DNA of 18,846 bases. It comes from JAAOZP01 sp038848185. Lineage in GTDB: Archaea > Thermoproteota > EX4484-205 > JAAOZP01. The notes beneath the pieces are model-generated. The model did not search any database. It had not been told where the DNA came from and worked only from the letters and a program-made list of their open reading frames with translations. Positions 1 to 7,119 of this stretch are shown one piece after another (position 1 is the stretch's first letter; the number at the start of each line of letters is the position of its first letter). Position numbers and translations under genes: made by a program. The stretch is taken from positions 1 to 18,846 of the forward strand of contig JAWCNV010000024.1 of NCBI GenBank assembly GCA_038848185.1, in the 5' to 3' direction.

Positions 1-359
1 TCTTCAGCCTCGTCGAAACCATCTTCAAAAGAATCCTTCAAATCCTCAAACCTATCTTTCAACTCCTCGGCAAGCTCTTTCGGCTCATTCAGAGAAGCCT
101 TACGGATCTCCCTTTTGAAATCGTTCAACTTACGCAACAGCTCTACTCTAGTTCTAGTTGCCTCTTCCTTCACTTGATGCCTCAAAGCCTTTAAGTCCTT
201 GAAGACTCTCCAAAGCTCCTCAGAATTCTTTTCCGACTCTATCTTGCCTTCTATTTCAGATATTTTTGAAGAGGCTTCCCCTATGGTTTTTAACAGCCCA
301 TTAACAGTGTTCTTAACCTCCTCCATAAACCTGTTTAATTCTTCCTCAAACCGAGACAA
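1..359 (-). CDS. Coiled-coil protein, N-terminal part (runs off left edge)
   Basis: An open frame of about 119 codons with no stop reads from a TTG at 359 to the window edge. The start is supported by GAGGTGAT at 371-364, four bases upstream, and a TATA-like box near 398-405. The product is highly charged and predicted almost wholly helical. Heptad-like spacing of Leu, Ile, Val and Phe between Lys, Glu and Arg is clear (for example FEEELNRFMEEV near the N-terminus, then ELKDRFEDLKDSF near the edge). There is no signal peptide or membrane segment in the visible part. I do not recognise the family. The helical N-terminus could be a standalone structural protein or the stalk of a larger one. The opposite-strand frame at 199-417 overlaps it but is a shadow lacking a ribosome site. 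Confidence 0.7.
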   Translation of the reverse strand, partial: MSRFEEELNRFMEEVKNTVNGLLKTIGEASSKISEIEGKIESEKNSEELWRVFKDLKALRHQVKEEATRTRVELLRKLNDFKREIRKASLNEPKELAEELKDRFEDLKDSFEDGFDEAE

Positions 360-371
360 CTATATCACCTC

Positions 372-387
372 ATTGTATCAATACAAT
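372..387. promoter_or_regulatory. Operator-like palindrome at the promoter of the coiled-coil gene
   Basis: ATTGTAT-CA-ATACAAT is a perfect 7-base inverted repeat with a 2-base centre. On the minus strand it lies between a TATA-like box (398-405) and the Shine-Dalgarno site (371-364), so it covers the expected transcription start near 376. That is where a dimeric archaeal repressor would block transcription. No cognate regulator is visible in the window; the role is inferred. Confidence 0.4.
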
Positions 388-480
388 ACATCATTACTAT
401 TTAAACCTTTTGTTTAGCTCGGCATCGGAAGACTTAGATTCGGATAATTCGGATAGAAACATGGAGTTTTCAACGTTATT

Positions 481-753
481 TCATTGGGCTAGGAGAGTTT
501 TTAGCTCATGATGCTTTTCAAAATAATGTCTAGCATAGCTGCAGACAGGTATGATCTTCAACTTCTCGCTTTTCGCAAATTTTACGACTTCATCCATTAG
601 TTTCTCAGCAATTCCTTTACCCCGGTGTTCTTGAGGAGTATAAGTGGATATGATGAACATCTCCCTACCTTTCAACTGGTACTTTATCATTGCCTTTTCA
701 GACCCTGGGAGAACCATGTAGAACGAGTCTTCTGTTCTAACCACTTCACTCAT
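481..753 (-). CDS. Small GNAT-family N-acetyltransferase (YjdJ / Acetyltransf_CG type)
   Basis: A 90-residue protein with the compact single-domain GNAT fold typical of the COG2388 group. The acetyl-CoA pyrophosphate-binding loop reads PQEHRGKGIAEKLM (about residues 40-53), matching the Q/RxxGxG/A motif. It is preceded by a beta strand and followed by the helix DEVVKFAKSEK. The later PVCSYARHYFEKH carries the conserved Cys and the Y/F-rich tail of this subfamily. Full-length GNATs are about 150 residues, but this group is normally 90-100, so the protein is complete. The acceptor substrate is unknown; members are rarely characterised. A GGGTG site lies shortly upstream of the ATG. It sits 51 bases downstream of tyrA on the same strand and may be co-transcribed. 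Confidence 0.85.
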   Translation of the reverse strand: MSEVVRTEDSFYMVLPGSEKAMIKYQLKGREMFIISTYTPQEHRGKGIAEKLMDEVVKFAKSEKLKIIPVCSYARHYFEKHHELKTLLAQ

Positions 754-804
754 ATTTCAACACCCTTCTCGACTACACTTATTCTTTTAACGAAGCTCAG
801 GGGG

Positions 805-2145
805 CTATCTGAGTCTTCCACCTAGCTTCTTCAGAAGATCCTCGGTTTTAATACGTATCTCCTTCTGGTCCTCATCTTTCGGGAAGTGTATTCGGAGCGT
901 CACGCTTTTGAAGCCCTTAGGAATCTGTTCTCCAGCATAGGTTTCAAGCATCTCGACTCTAAATGCCTCAGGCAGGAATCTTTCAACGATCTGCCTGCAG
1001 AACTCTTGATCAAATTCCGATGGGAACATTACGGAGAAATCTAGGCTCGCCTCTCCGAAGAAGCTTCTCCTAGCCTCCATCGTAGCCTTATCGTCGAGAA
1101 GCATCACGTTGAATAGGCTTAGGTTCACCGTCTTCTTCCTGCTCTCTTCTATTTCTATCGTGTTGGCTGAAACATTCTTAAGTATGCCTAGGTGAAGCTT
1201 CCCGGTTTGAATGTTTTCCAAGCAGACTTTTTTACCGATAAGACCTTCAAGAATGTTTTTCTCCCTCTGGAGGGTTGAAACCATCCTATCCGACATGGAT
1301 AAGAGGGTGGTTGAGGATTCCGTCGACATAAAATGTTTGCAGGAGGACGCGATCTGTCTAACTATCTCTCTAATGTTTTTAGTCTTAGTCTCCTCGTAAA
1401 GTCTAACCGCCTGAGTTATAAAGGCTTCTTGAACATCCGGAACATACGGGTTATAAACCTGTAATTGCGCATAGAGTTCAGGGTTCTGGCAGATAACTCT
1501 GTAGACCATTGGGAGAAATGCGTTGTAAATAGGGCTTGAAAACCTTCTGGATTGCTTCAAATCCACGTTCATCTCTCTAATCGCTCCTGCGAAAACCATG
1601 CTTGTGAAATGCGTTAACCCTTGAACTATGCTCATCATCCGATCATGATCCACTCCAGTTGTTACAACAATCTCGGCCCCCTTGTGTTCAAGAAAGCTCT
1701 TAACCCTGCTAAACCATCTCTCAGACCTGACAGGTATTATTGCAACCACTTGATCCTTAACATCCTTAACCCTAGGTCCGAACATGGGGTGTATGCTTAC
1801 CAACTCTACACCTGGAGGAGAATGCTTCAGCATTGCTGAGATAGCTTCCGTCTTTATAGATGTGATGTCGACAAGCAGAGAACCTTCTCTCATGCTGGGG
1901 GCAACTTCAGCTATCACCTCCGGGGTATTCTCAACAGGCACCGAGACTATTACAATGTCTGATTCTGCAGAAGCCCTCCTATTTTCCCGCTCATACTTGA
2001 CCCCCATCGTTTTAACCAGCTTAGCTCCCTCGATCTCATCAGGGTCAGCAACAACGATTTCCACGCCTTCTATTTCCTTGAGGAAACCTACTATCCATTT
2101 CCCCATTGCGCCGCAGCCACCTATAATCGACACTCTCACAACCAT
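805..2145 (-). CDS. tyrA: Prephenate dehydrogenase with C-terminal Sm-like and FDX-ACB-like domains
   Basis: Converts prephenate to 4-hydroxyphenylpyruvate with NAD(P)+, the tyrosine branch of aromatic amino acid synthesis, in the cytoplasm. Residues 1-290 are a standard TyrA: Rossmann GGCGAMG at 9-15, Ser96 in DITSIK, His119 in HPMFGP, and HDRMMSIVQGLTHF at 167-180, the helical dimerisation and active-site region. Beyond about 300 the chain departs from plain TyrA. Residues 304-351 (GKKVCLEN... then NVMLLDD) have the strand pattern of an Sm-like barrel. Residues 366-446 resemble the ferredoxin-fold anticodon-binding domain of PheRS beta, including YAGEQIPKGFKSVTLRIHF and a closing LGGRLR. 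At 446 residues it is similar in length to other long archaeal TyrA proteins. AGGGTG precedes the ATG. The TyrA call is firm; the two C-terminal domain calls are pattern-based. Confidence 0.93.
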   Translation of the reverse strand: MVVRVSIIGGCGAMGKWIVGFLKEIEGVEIVVADPDEIEGAKLVKTMGVKYERENRRASAESDIVIVSVPVENTPEVIAEVAPSMREGSLLVDITSIKTEAISAMLKHSPPGVELVSIHPMFGPRVKDVKDQVVAIIPVRSERWFSRVKSFLEHKGAEIVVTTGVDHDRMMSIVQGLTHFTSMVFAGAIREMNVDLKQSRRFSSPIYNAFLPMVYRVICQNPELYAQLQVYNPYVPDVQEAFITQAVRLYEETKTKNIREIVRQIASSCKHFMSTESSTTLLSMSDRMVSTLQREKNILEGLIGKKVCLENIQTGKLHLGILKNVSANTIEIEESRKKTVNLSLFNVMLLDDKATMEARRSFFGEASLDFSVMFPSEFDQEFCRQIVERFLPEAFRVEMLETYAGEQIPKGFKSVTLRIHFPKDEDQKEIRIKTEDLLKKLGGRLR

Positions 2146-2254
2146 TTACACCCTGTTTAGTACTTGGTCAGCCTCTATTTTTATCTTAACCCCAGAAGCT
2201 AAGGCATTAGCATCCAAGGCTATCTCTTAATCAGTTTAAAGATGGCAGCCAGCC

Positions 2255-2752
2255 TCACAATACGTAGAGATACACGGTGTGAACATGCTGTTTTCCTGAG
2301 GGTATGCTCTCGGATTTTAACGGTTTCAAGCCTTCAAGAGGATGATCATGAACAAGAATCCTTGTTCCACGGGGGCATTCATCCAGCAGCTTTACGGTAA
2401 GCCCCTTAACAATGGAGGGGAATGGATAAACATAGATGACTTTGAACCGTGACAGGTCTACCCTGAAGAGGTCTGCCTGAATTAGGTTAACCATATGATT
2501 GAGCCCTGCTTCTCTTACTCTTTTTCTCGCAATGCTGATTAGCCTGCAGTCGAGTTCAAACCCTACGCTGAAAACCCCATATCTCTCAGCTGCCCTTAAG
2601 AGAACACTACCATCTCCACACCCAAGGTCTGTTAAAACATCCTTGGAATGCAGCTCCGCTAAATCTAGTGCAGCGTCAACAACTTGAATCGGGCTTGACA
2701 AGTATGGAAATTCACTGAGCATGCGTGAAACTATGATGTCGCGTTCCCCCAT
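2255..2752 (-). CDS. aKMT/FAM173-like protein lysine methyltransferase
   Basis: A class I SAM-dependent methyltransferase of 165 residues. The SAM-binding motif I is DLGCGDGSV (42-50), followed by the acidic FELD at the end of strand 2 (65-68) and a QADLF segment. The C-terminal HTVYLYVL matches the ending of the crenarchaeal lysine methyltransferase aKMT (about 161 residues), which methylates many cellular proteins and is related to eukaryotic FAM173. That ending and the matching length point to aKMT rather than a generic methyltransferase. I take the ATG at 2752 because GGAGG (2765-2761) lies 8 bases upstream. A longer frame could start at GTG 2776 but has no ribosome site and would add eight residues outside the fold. 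The substrate range here is inferred from the family. Confidence 0.83.
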   Translation of the reverse strand: MGERDIIVSRMLSEFPYLSSPIQVVDAALDLAELHSKDVLTDLGCGDGSVLLRAAERYGVFSVGFELDCRLISIARKRVREAGLNHMVNLIQADLFRVDLSRFKVIYVYPFPSIVKGLTVKLLDECPRGTRILVHDHPLEGLKPLKSESIPSGKQHVHTVYLYVL

Positions 2753-2835
2753 GACGGCTTCCTCCAAACCTGCCACTTTAAGTAGGATTTAATATGATTA
2801 AAAGCCTTATTCTTCTAATTTTCTGCATGTTTGCG

Positions 2836-2850
2836 AAAAAGCTTAAAAAT
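2836..2850 (+). promoter_or_regulatory. Archaeal promoter (BRE/TATA-like) for the GlmU-like gene
   Basis: AAAAAGCTTAAAAATC has a purine-rich BRE-like stretch followed by a TATA-like core centred near 2846. Transcription would start near 2872, only about 8 bases before the TTG at 2880. There is no Shine-Dalgarno sequence in that AT-rich leader, so a near-leaderless message is likely. Confidence 0.5.
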
Positions 2851-2879
2851 CTACGGTCAAGATATTTTAAAAATATAAA

Positions 2880-4166
2880 TTGAAGATAGTAGTGTTTGAA
2901 GACGATTCGACCTATAATTTTGAGCCGCTTACCTTAACCAAGGGGGTTTTTGACCTGAGACTAGGCTTATTCTCGTTCGCAGACCGTGTTAAACACTATA
3001 TGCAAGTTGAGCAAGTAGACTTCCTTACAAGAGATTATATTGCCAGATACATCAGGGAGAGCAGAAGGGTGAAGGCGAATGAGCCTGAAACCATAGATGA
3101 CGAAACCCTTTTCATAAACGGGTTGCTGGTGTTCGACAAGGAGCTTCGTAAACTAGTTCAGAAAATTAAGCCTGGAACCGTTGTCCTTAAGGAGGGCAGG
3201 CTGGTTCTAGCCAGATTCAGCGAAACCTCTGCTAGAGAAATAGCCCCTCGACTTATGAACGCACCGGGTCTTGATGCTGTTAAATCAATAAGGGAGGAGG
3301 CTTCGCAACATGTTGAGTATGGTGGAGATTCCTTAATAACAAACTTCTGGGAGATCATAGAGAAGAACGGTTCCCAGATAACTGCGGATTACGAGGCTAT
3401 GCCTAGGCTTCGTTCAAGAATACCCGCTGAAACCCGGGTAATAGGTAAGAAGAAGAACGTATACATAGGCAGAGGTTCCAATATTGATCCCAATGTTATG
3501 CTGAATGTTGAAAAAGGCCCGGTATACATAGGGGAGGATTGCGAGATACATTTTAGCAGCTTCATACAAGGACCAGCCTACATTGGGTCGGGTACAATAG
3601 TACACCCTTTCTCAATAATAAGAGAAGGGTCTAATATTGGGGCTGTTTGCAGAGTCGGGGGAGAAATCGAGGAAACAATAATACAGGGTTATTCGAACAA
3701 GCAGCACGTTGGGTTTCTCGGCCATGCTTATGTCGGGGAATGGGTTAACCTGGGAGCATTATTCACGAACTCTGATCTAAAGAATACGTATGGAAACATT
3801 AGAATCACAGTCAGAGGCAGGAAGGTTGACTCGGGCAGAATAAAGTTAGGCGGGATCATTGCGGACCATGTTAAAGCATCAATAGGCACACTCGTCTACA
3901 CTGGGAAAAAGGTTGGAGTTGCATCTAGGATAGAAGGGCTTGTCCTTGAGGATGTTCCCTCCTTCGTGTTATATGCTAAGACTCATGGATTCCCAGTTTG
4001 GGAAATAAGTGTCGAGGAAGCGATAAAAGTCGCTAAGAGAATGATGTCTAGGCGTAAAGTTGAGTTCACAGATGCGGATGAACAGTTGTTGAGAAGCGTT
4101 TTCGAATTGACGAGAGCGGAGCGGGAGACAAAGAAACCTCGCATAGGAGCCTTCGAATTCAGCTAG
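2880..4166 (+). CDS. GlmU-like sugar-1-phosphate nucleotidyltransferase / N-acetyltransferase
   Basis: A 428-residue two-part protein. The N-terminal half begins IVVFEDDSTYNFEPLTLT, then KGVFDLRLGLFSFADR, the pattern of the alternative GlmU family (TIGR03991 type) found in Bacteroidetes and archaea, in which the usual LxGGxGTR loop is replaced by a PLTxTxxxxDLRxG signature. From about residue 190 there are hexapeptide repeats of a left-handed beta-helix (VYIGRGSNIDPNVML, VYIGEDCEI, AYIGSGTIV, SIGTLVYTGKKVG), as in trimeric acyltransferases. The likely role is making UDP-GlcNAc or another nucleotide sugar for glycans; the exact sugar cannot be read from the sequence. The start is TTG, with no ribosome site. 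It converges on the aldo/keto reductase with 3 bases between the stops. Confidence 0.85.
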   Translation: MKIVVFEDDSTYNFEPLTLTKGVFDLRLGLFSFADRVKHYMQVEQVDFLTRDYIARYIRESRRVKANEPETIDDETLFINGLLVFDKELRKLVQKIKPGTVVLKEGRLVLARFSETSAREIAPRLMNAPGLDAVKSIREEASQHVEYGGDSLITNFWEIIEKNGSQITADYEAMPRLRSRIPAETRVIGKKKNVYIGRGSNIDPNVMLNVEKGPVYIGEDCEIHFSSFIQGPAYIGSGTIVHPFSIIREGSNIGAVCRVGGEIEETIIQGYSNKQHVGFLGHAYVGEWVNLGALFTNSDLKNTYGNIRITVRGRKVDSGRIKLGGIIADHVKASIGTLVYTGKKVGVASRIEGLVLEDVPSFVLYAKTHGFPVWEISVEEAIKVAKRMMSRRKVEFTDADEQLLRSVFELTRAERETKKPRIGAFEFS

Positions 4167-4169
4167 ACG

Positions 4170-5033
4170 TTATTTTTTGTTGTAGGGTAATGTTGCGTTC
4201 TCCAGCCTCTCCATATCCTCCTTAGATAGCCTCCAGTCCGCGGCCCCAGTGTTTTCAACAACTCTTTCCGGCTTAGAGGCTCTGGGTATCGGAAAAACCA
4301 TCCTATTCTTAGTGATAAGCCAGTTGAGAGCTATTTGAGCAGGAGTCTTACCACCATACTTTCTGCTAACCTCCTCTACTATGGGTTTCAATCTTCCTGA
4401 GGGCTTAGAGAGGGCGCCGTGGGCTAGAGGCCGGTAAGCCATTATTGCAATACTGTTTTCTTCACAATATGGTAGAAGATCGCGTTCTATACGTCTGACT
4501 GCGAGACTGTACTCCACCTGGTTGGACACTATCTCGTGATTCGATAATGCTTCCTGAGCCTTCTTCAACTGTTCTAGGGAGAAGTTGCTTACTCCCACGT
4601 GTCTGACTTTACCCTCATCCACTAGCCTGCTCATGGCCCGCATAGTTTCCTCTATAGGTACTCTCGGGTTTGGCCAATGAATCTGATACAGGTCTATGTA
4701 GGAGCAACCCAGCCTCCTAAGGCTTCTCTCAGCAGCCTTTAAAACACTCGGGTAGTGAAGGTTAGTGAGCCAGACCTTAGTCGCTATGAAAAGCTCGTCC
4801 CTCCTAAACTCTCTTATCGCTTCGCCCACCAAGTTCTCTGTCTGGTATATTTCAGCGGTGTCAATAAAGTTGATTCCGAGTTCAATGCCCTTTCTTAAAG
4901 CGGCTTTCTTTAACTCCCTGTTCCGATTTAGGTTAAACATTCTTGCCAAAGCAATATAGGCAGGATCATAATAGGTTCCCATCCCGATTACTGAAACCTT
5001 AAACCCCGTTTTACCGAATTCGCGGTACTCCAT
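4170..5033 (-). CDS. Aldo/keto reductase
   Basis: A 287-residue TIM-barrel oxidoreductase of the AKR superfamily, reducing aldehydes or ketones with NADPH. The full catalytic tetrad is present: Asp58 and Tyr63 in FIDTAEIYQ, Lys86 in FIATKVW, His119 in YQIHWPNP. The nucleotide-binding C-terminal part contains PIPRASKPERVVENTGA, where the Arg that contacts the 2'-phosphate of NADP normally sits. The length suits the short archaeal and bacterial AKRs. GGTGTGAG precedes the ATG at a normal distance. It is transcribed alone or at the end of a minus-strand run; the closest upstream gene is the frame-broken membrane protein, about 85 bases away. The physiological substrate is unknown. Confidence 0.93.
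   Translation of the reverse strand: MEYREFGKTGFKVSVIGMGTYYDPAYIALARMFNLNRNRELKKAALRKGIELGINFIDTAEIYQTENLVGEAIREFRRDELFIATKVWLTNLHYPSVLKAAERSLRRLGCSYIDLYQIHWPNPRVPIEETMRAMSRLVDEGKVRHVGVSNFSLEQLKKAQEALSNHEIVSNQVEYSLAVRRIERDLLPYCEENSIAIMAYRPLAHGALSKPSGRLKPIVEEVSRKYGGKTPAQIALNWLITKNRMVFPIPRASKPERVVENTGAADWRLSKEDMERLENATLPYNKK
4171..4178 (+). terminator. T-rich terminator after the GlmU-like gene
   Basis: TATTTTTTG starts five bases after the stop codon. Archaeal RNA polymerase terminates at such U-tracts without a hairpin. It lies inside the 3' end of the facing aldo/keto reductase gene, and a hairpin is not evident. Confidence 0.4.
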
Positions 5034-5117
5034 AGCTCACACCTATATCAGATAGTCTCTAAAAATTTAACTGAAACGCGGTCCCCCTTATTTTGTAAGC
5101 AGTTTGCATGGGCAGAA

Positions 5118-5488
5118 TCAAAACACGATTAATTTTTTTCCAGATAAGTCGCCTGTTGGTATAAGGCAATGATTACAAGAACTAAGCCCAAGCTTTTCAC
5201 AACCATTAAGAGTAAGAAAGCCCCCGTCAATACATAGGGTAAAAATCCACGTGGCTAACGCTTTAGCCGGAATCCCCACGGCAACAGTTATGACAACAAG
5301 CAGCCCCCCCAATTTTGCCCAATTTGACCCCTGTACGTAAAGAAGTAGAGAGCTATGAAAGAAGCAAATATGATGCCACCAATAATCCCAGCAATCAAGA
5401 CTGACATTCCTTTCAACATGCCGGGAAACACAAGTTTAGTCAGATCGCCTGTAACCTGAACACTTTCAACAGTCATAGCATACAGCAC
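5118..5488 (-). CDS. Small membrane protein with its reading frame broken at a G7 tract
   Basis: Two overlapping frames encode what looks like one protein. Frame A runs from GTG 5488 to a stop at 5288 and contains a hydrophobic segment (about SVLIAGIIGGIIFASFIALYF). Frame B continues from the same place to a stop at 5118 with another (LLVVITVAVGIPAKALATWIF), then a soluble tail with C..SCNHC. Frame A passes into frame B with one base added in the G7 tract (minus strand, 5310-5304), giving ...QNWGGLLVVITV. The true start may be ATG 5523, which reads MALHEFF before a second single-base discrepancy in a T6 tract (5508-5503); corrected, this gives about 135 residues with three membrane segments, beginning 9 bases after the preceding gene. 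I do not recognise the family. Sequencing error, pseudogene or -1 frameshifting are all possible. Confidence 0.5.
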
Positions 5489-5532
5489 AACGGCTATCGC
5501 GCAAAAAATTCGTGCAGTGCCATAAATAAACG

Positions 5533-5826
5533 CTAAAACACCGCTGTTTTCGCAGTTTTTTCACCAGTTTTCTTCCAAGCCCCGATAAATCCCAGTCCAA
5601 AGATGTAAATGGCTGTTATTAGGACAGGCTCGCCTACCACACCTGCCAACCAATATGGGAATGCGGAACCCTCTGGCAATACAAATACACTACCCTTGGC
5701 TTGGGCAAGGATGATAACCAAGTCCTGAGCACCATGCATATCTGATACGAAAAGAGCAGCAACAGCCATTATTCCACACGCCACAGCACCTATCTTCATC
5801 CATTTTACCGGAGTCATAGATGACAT
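5533..5826 (-). CDS. Small two-helix membrane protein of unknown function
   Basis: A 97-residue protein. An N-terminal hydrophobic segment after Lys (WMKIGAVACGIMAVAALFV, about residues 9-27) could be a membrane anchor or signal peptide. A loop of about 35 residues follows, then a second helix (EPVLITAIYIFGLGFIGAW, about 66-84) and a basic Lys-rich tail. By the positive-inside rule both ends would face the cytoplasm. GGGGTGG lies 7 bases before the ATG and a TATAAA box is further upstream, so this start is well supported. The next membrane gene begins 9 to 44 bases downstream, and the two are probably one transcript. I do not recognise the family and assign no function. Confidence 0.6.
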   Translation of the reverse strand: MSSMTPVKWMKIGAVACGIMAVAALFVSDMHGAQDLVIILAQAKGSVFVLPEGSAFPYWLAGVVGEPVLITAIYIFGLGFIGAWKKTGEKTAKTAVF

Positions 5827-5861
5827 GTTTTAGCCACCCCGCTTATTTGATGGTTATAAGC

Positions 5862-5867
5862 TTTATA
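5862..5867 (-). promoter_or_regulatory. TATA box for the small membrane protein pair
   Basis: TATAAA on the minus strand, within TATAAAGCTTATA, centred about 39 bases before the ATG at 5826. Expected initiation is near 5838, just before or within the ribosome site GGGGTGGC (5840-5833). This separates the membrane-protein pair from the E1-like gene upstream. Confidence 0.5.
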
Positions 5868-6037
5868 CACACATACACCATAGAAACGCGTTTGAGCAAC
5901 ACAGCAACCATGTTTGCTTAACCTGAGTTCAACATCTACATCGGGATGACCAGACGGATGCTTTAAAGAAAACCCGGAAACTGTTAGCACAGCCATTGAT
6001 CCTAGTTAGTTTCAAATAACCCACCTATTTCTATCCG

Positions 6038-6784
6038 TTATTTTCCGCAAGTTCTACATGAGTCTGAACGGCTTATCTCCACCGTTTCGAAAAACATGTT
6101 TCTCAAGTCTACGAAGAGCAGTTTACCCTTGAGCGAGGGTTGTACACCAGTTATGATCTTAATCGCTTCAGAGACCTCTATGCTTGCCACTATAGAAACA
6201 AGAGAGGGGTGTACACCAACTTTTGCACAGGTTTTAGAAGGCTCCCGACTCGGGAGGAAGCAGTCTAAACACGGTGTTTCTCCGGGAATTATTGTTGAAA
6301 CATTGCCGAACATCTCTATAGCTGACCCAAACACATAGGGTACGCCAAGCTCTACACAAGCCCTGTTGACGATCCTTCTCGTAGAGAACGTGTCTAAACC
6401 GTCTAAAACTACATCCACTCCACTAACTATACGCTTAACATTCGAATCGTCGATTGAAAGAGACAGAGCCTCCACATCAACATCAGGATTCATCTCCTTG
6501 ATTCTTTTCTTCGCAACCTCAACCTTAGGCATCCCAAGCGAGCCGATGCTAAAAACCCCCTGCCTATGAAGGTTAGCTCGCTCAACCACATCACGGTCAA
6601 CTATCCTCAGTAAGCCTACACCCATTCCCGCAAGCTGAGTCACAATTGTTGAACCGAGACCCCCGACCCCCACAACACAGACCTTTGCCCTTCTAATCCT
6701 CACCTGCCCTTCATAACCTATGTCCCTGAGAACGATCTGCCGGGAGTATGTGTCAAGCTCTTTATCAGACAGTTCACGAAACAT
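6038..6784 (-). CDS. ThiF/MoeB/HesA-family E1-like adenylyltransferase
   Basis: Activates the C-terminus of a ubiquitin-fold sulfur carrier by adenylation for molybdopterin, thiamine or tRNA thiolation, or for SAMP protein conjugation. It has 248 residues. The ATP-binding loop is GVGGLGS (39-45), with Asp63/Asp65 in VDRDVV, NLHRQ (71-75) and Lys87. Zinc-binding CxxC pairs are Cys172/Cys175 and Cys243/Cys246. Cys186, in KTCAKVGVHPS, is at the usual thioester or acyl-disulfide position. The usual D-N after strand 6 is D-T here (GLDTFSTRR), a modest change. There is no rhodanese domain, so it is MoeB/ElsA-like rather than human MOCS3-like. No ribosome site precedes the ATG. A MoaD-like candidate partner lies 7 kb away at 13297-13581 but lacks Gly-Gly. 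Which pathway it serves is not determined. Confidence 0.9.
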   Translation of the reverse strand: MFRELSDKELDTYSRQIVLRDIGYEGQVRIRRAKVCVVGVGGLGSTIVTQLAGMGVGLLRIVDRDVVERANLHRQGVFSIGSLGMPKVEVAKKRIKEMNPDVDVEALSLSIDDSNVKRIVSGVDVVLDGLDTFSTRRIVNRACVELGVPYVFGSAIEMFGNVSTIIPGETPCLDCFLPSREPSKTCAKVGVHPSLVSIVASIEVSEAIKIITGVQPSLKGKLLFVDLRNMFFETVEISRSDSCRTCGK

Positions 6785-7119
6785 TGCTAAGAAAATGTTT
6801 CTGCCAACTAATAAGGCTATAGCTGTCTTGCAAGCTCAAAGAAGAGTTTCTAAAAAAAGTTGAAAGGTATGAAATATTGGTCTGAGGATCGGAGTTACAA
6901 GGTTATTTTCAGTAAAAAGAAAATGGATAAAACATTTATTCCAGAGATAGACGGTATGAAAAGAAAATCAATCATACGGATTTTCTAGGCAGCATGCCAG
7001 TTCATATTTTCAACACATTATTACCATGAGTAATTGAACGAGATTGTTTTTGCATACTTATTGGAAAGGTTTTAATAACGCTCTTATTTTTCAGCCATTT
7101 TAACGGTGGTTAAAAAGAA
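6785..7119. other. Intergenic region between divergent genes, no convincing gene
   Basis: This 335-base AT-rich gap separates the minus-strand E1 gene from the plus-strand homocysteine operon. It holds the operon promoter at its right end. A 39-codon ATG frame at 6869-6988 and a short frame reading LKEEFLKKVERYEILV just before it look faintly protein-like but have no well-placed ribosome site. They may be relics of a lost small gene. I saw no strong hairpin, riboswitch-like fold or repeat by eye. Confidence 0.5.
7064..7078 (+). promoter_or_regulatory. BRE/TATA promoter of the homocysteine operon
   Basis: GAAAGGTTTTAATAA joins a purine-rich BRE to a TATA-like core centred near 7074. Initiation would be near 7100, leaving a leader of about 20 bases that contains GGTGGT (7105-7110), 9 bases before the ATG. 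Confidence 0.5.

Noticed and set aside
1784..2230. 148-codon plus-strand frame opposite the tyrA N-terminus
   Set aside because: Shadow of the TyrA Rossmann domain; Ser/Thr-rich translation and no promoter or ribosome site.
5814..5996. Minus-strand 60-codon ATG frame upstream of the small membrane gene
   Set aside because: It contains the TATA box and ribosome site of the downstream gene, has no own ribosome site, and the translation resembles no protein.
6869..6988. 39-codon plus-strand ATG frame and a short Lys/Glu-rich frame before it
   Set aside because: The AAAGG lies too close to the ATG to serve as a ribosome site and neither shows a recognisable domain; possibly relics of a lost gene, but too short to call.
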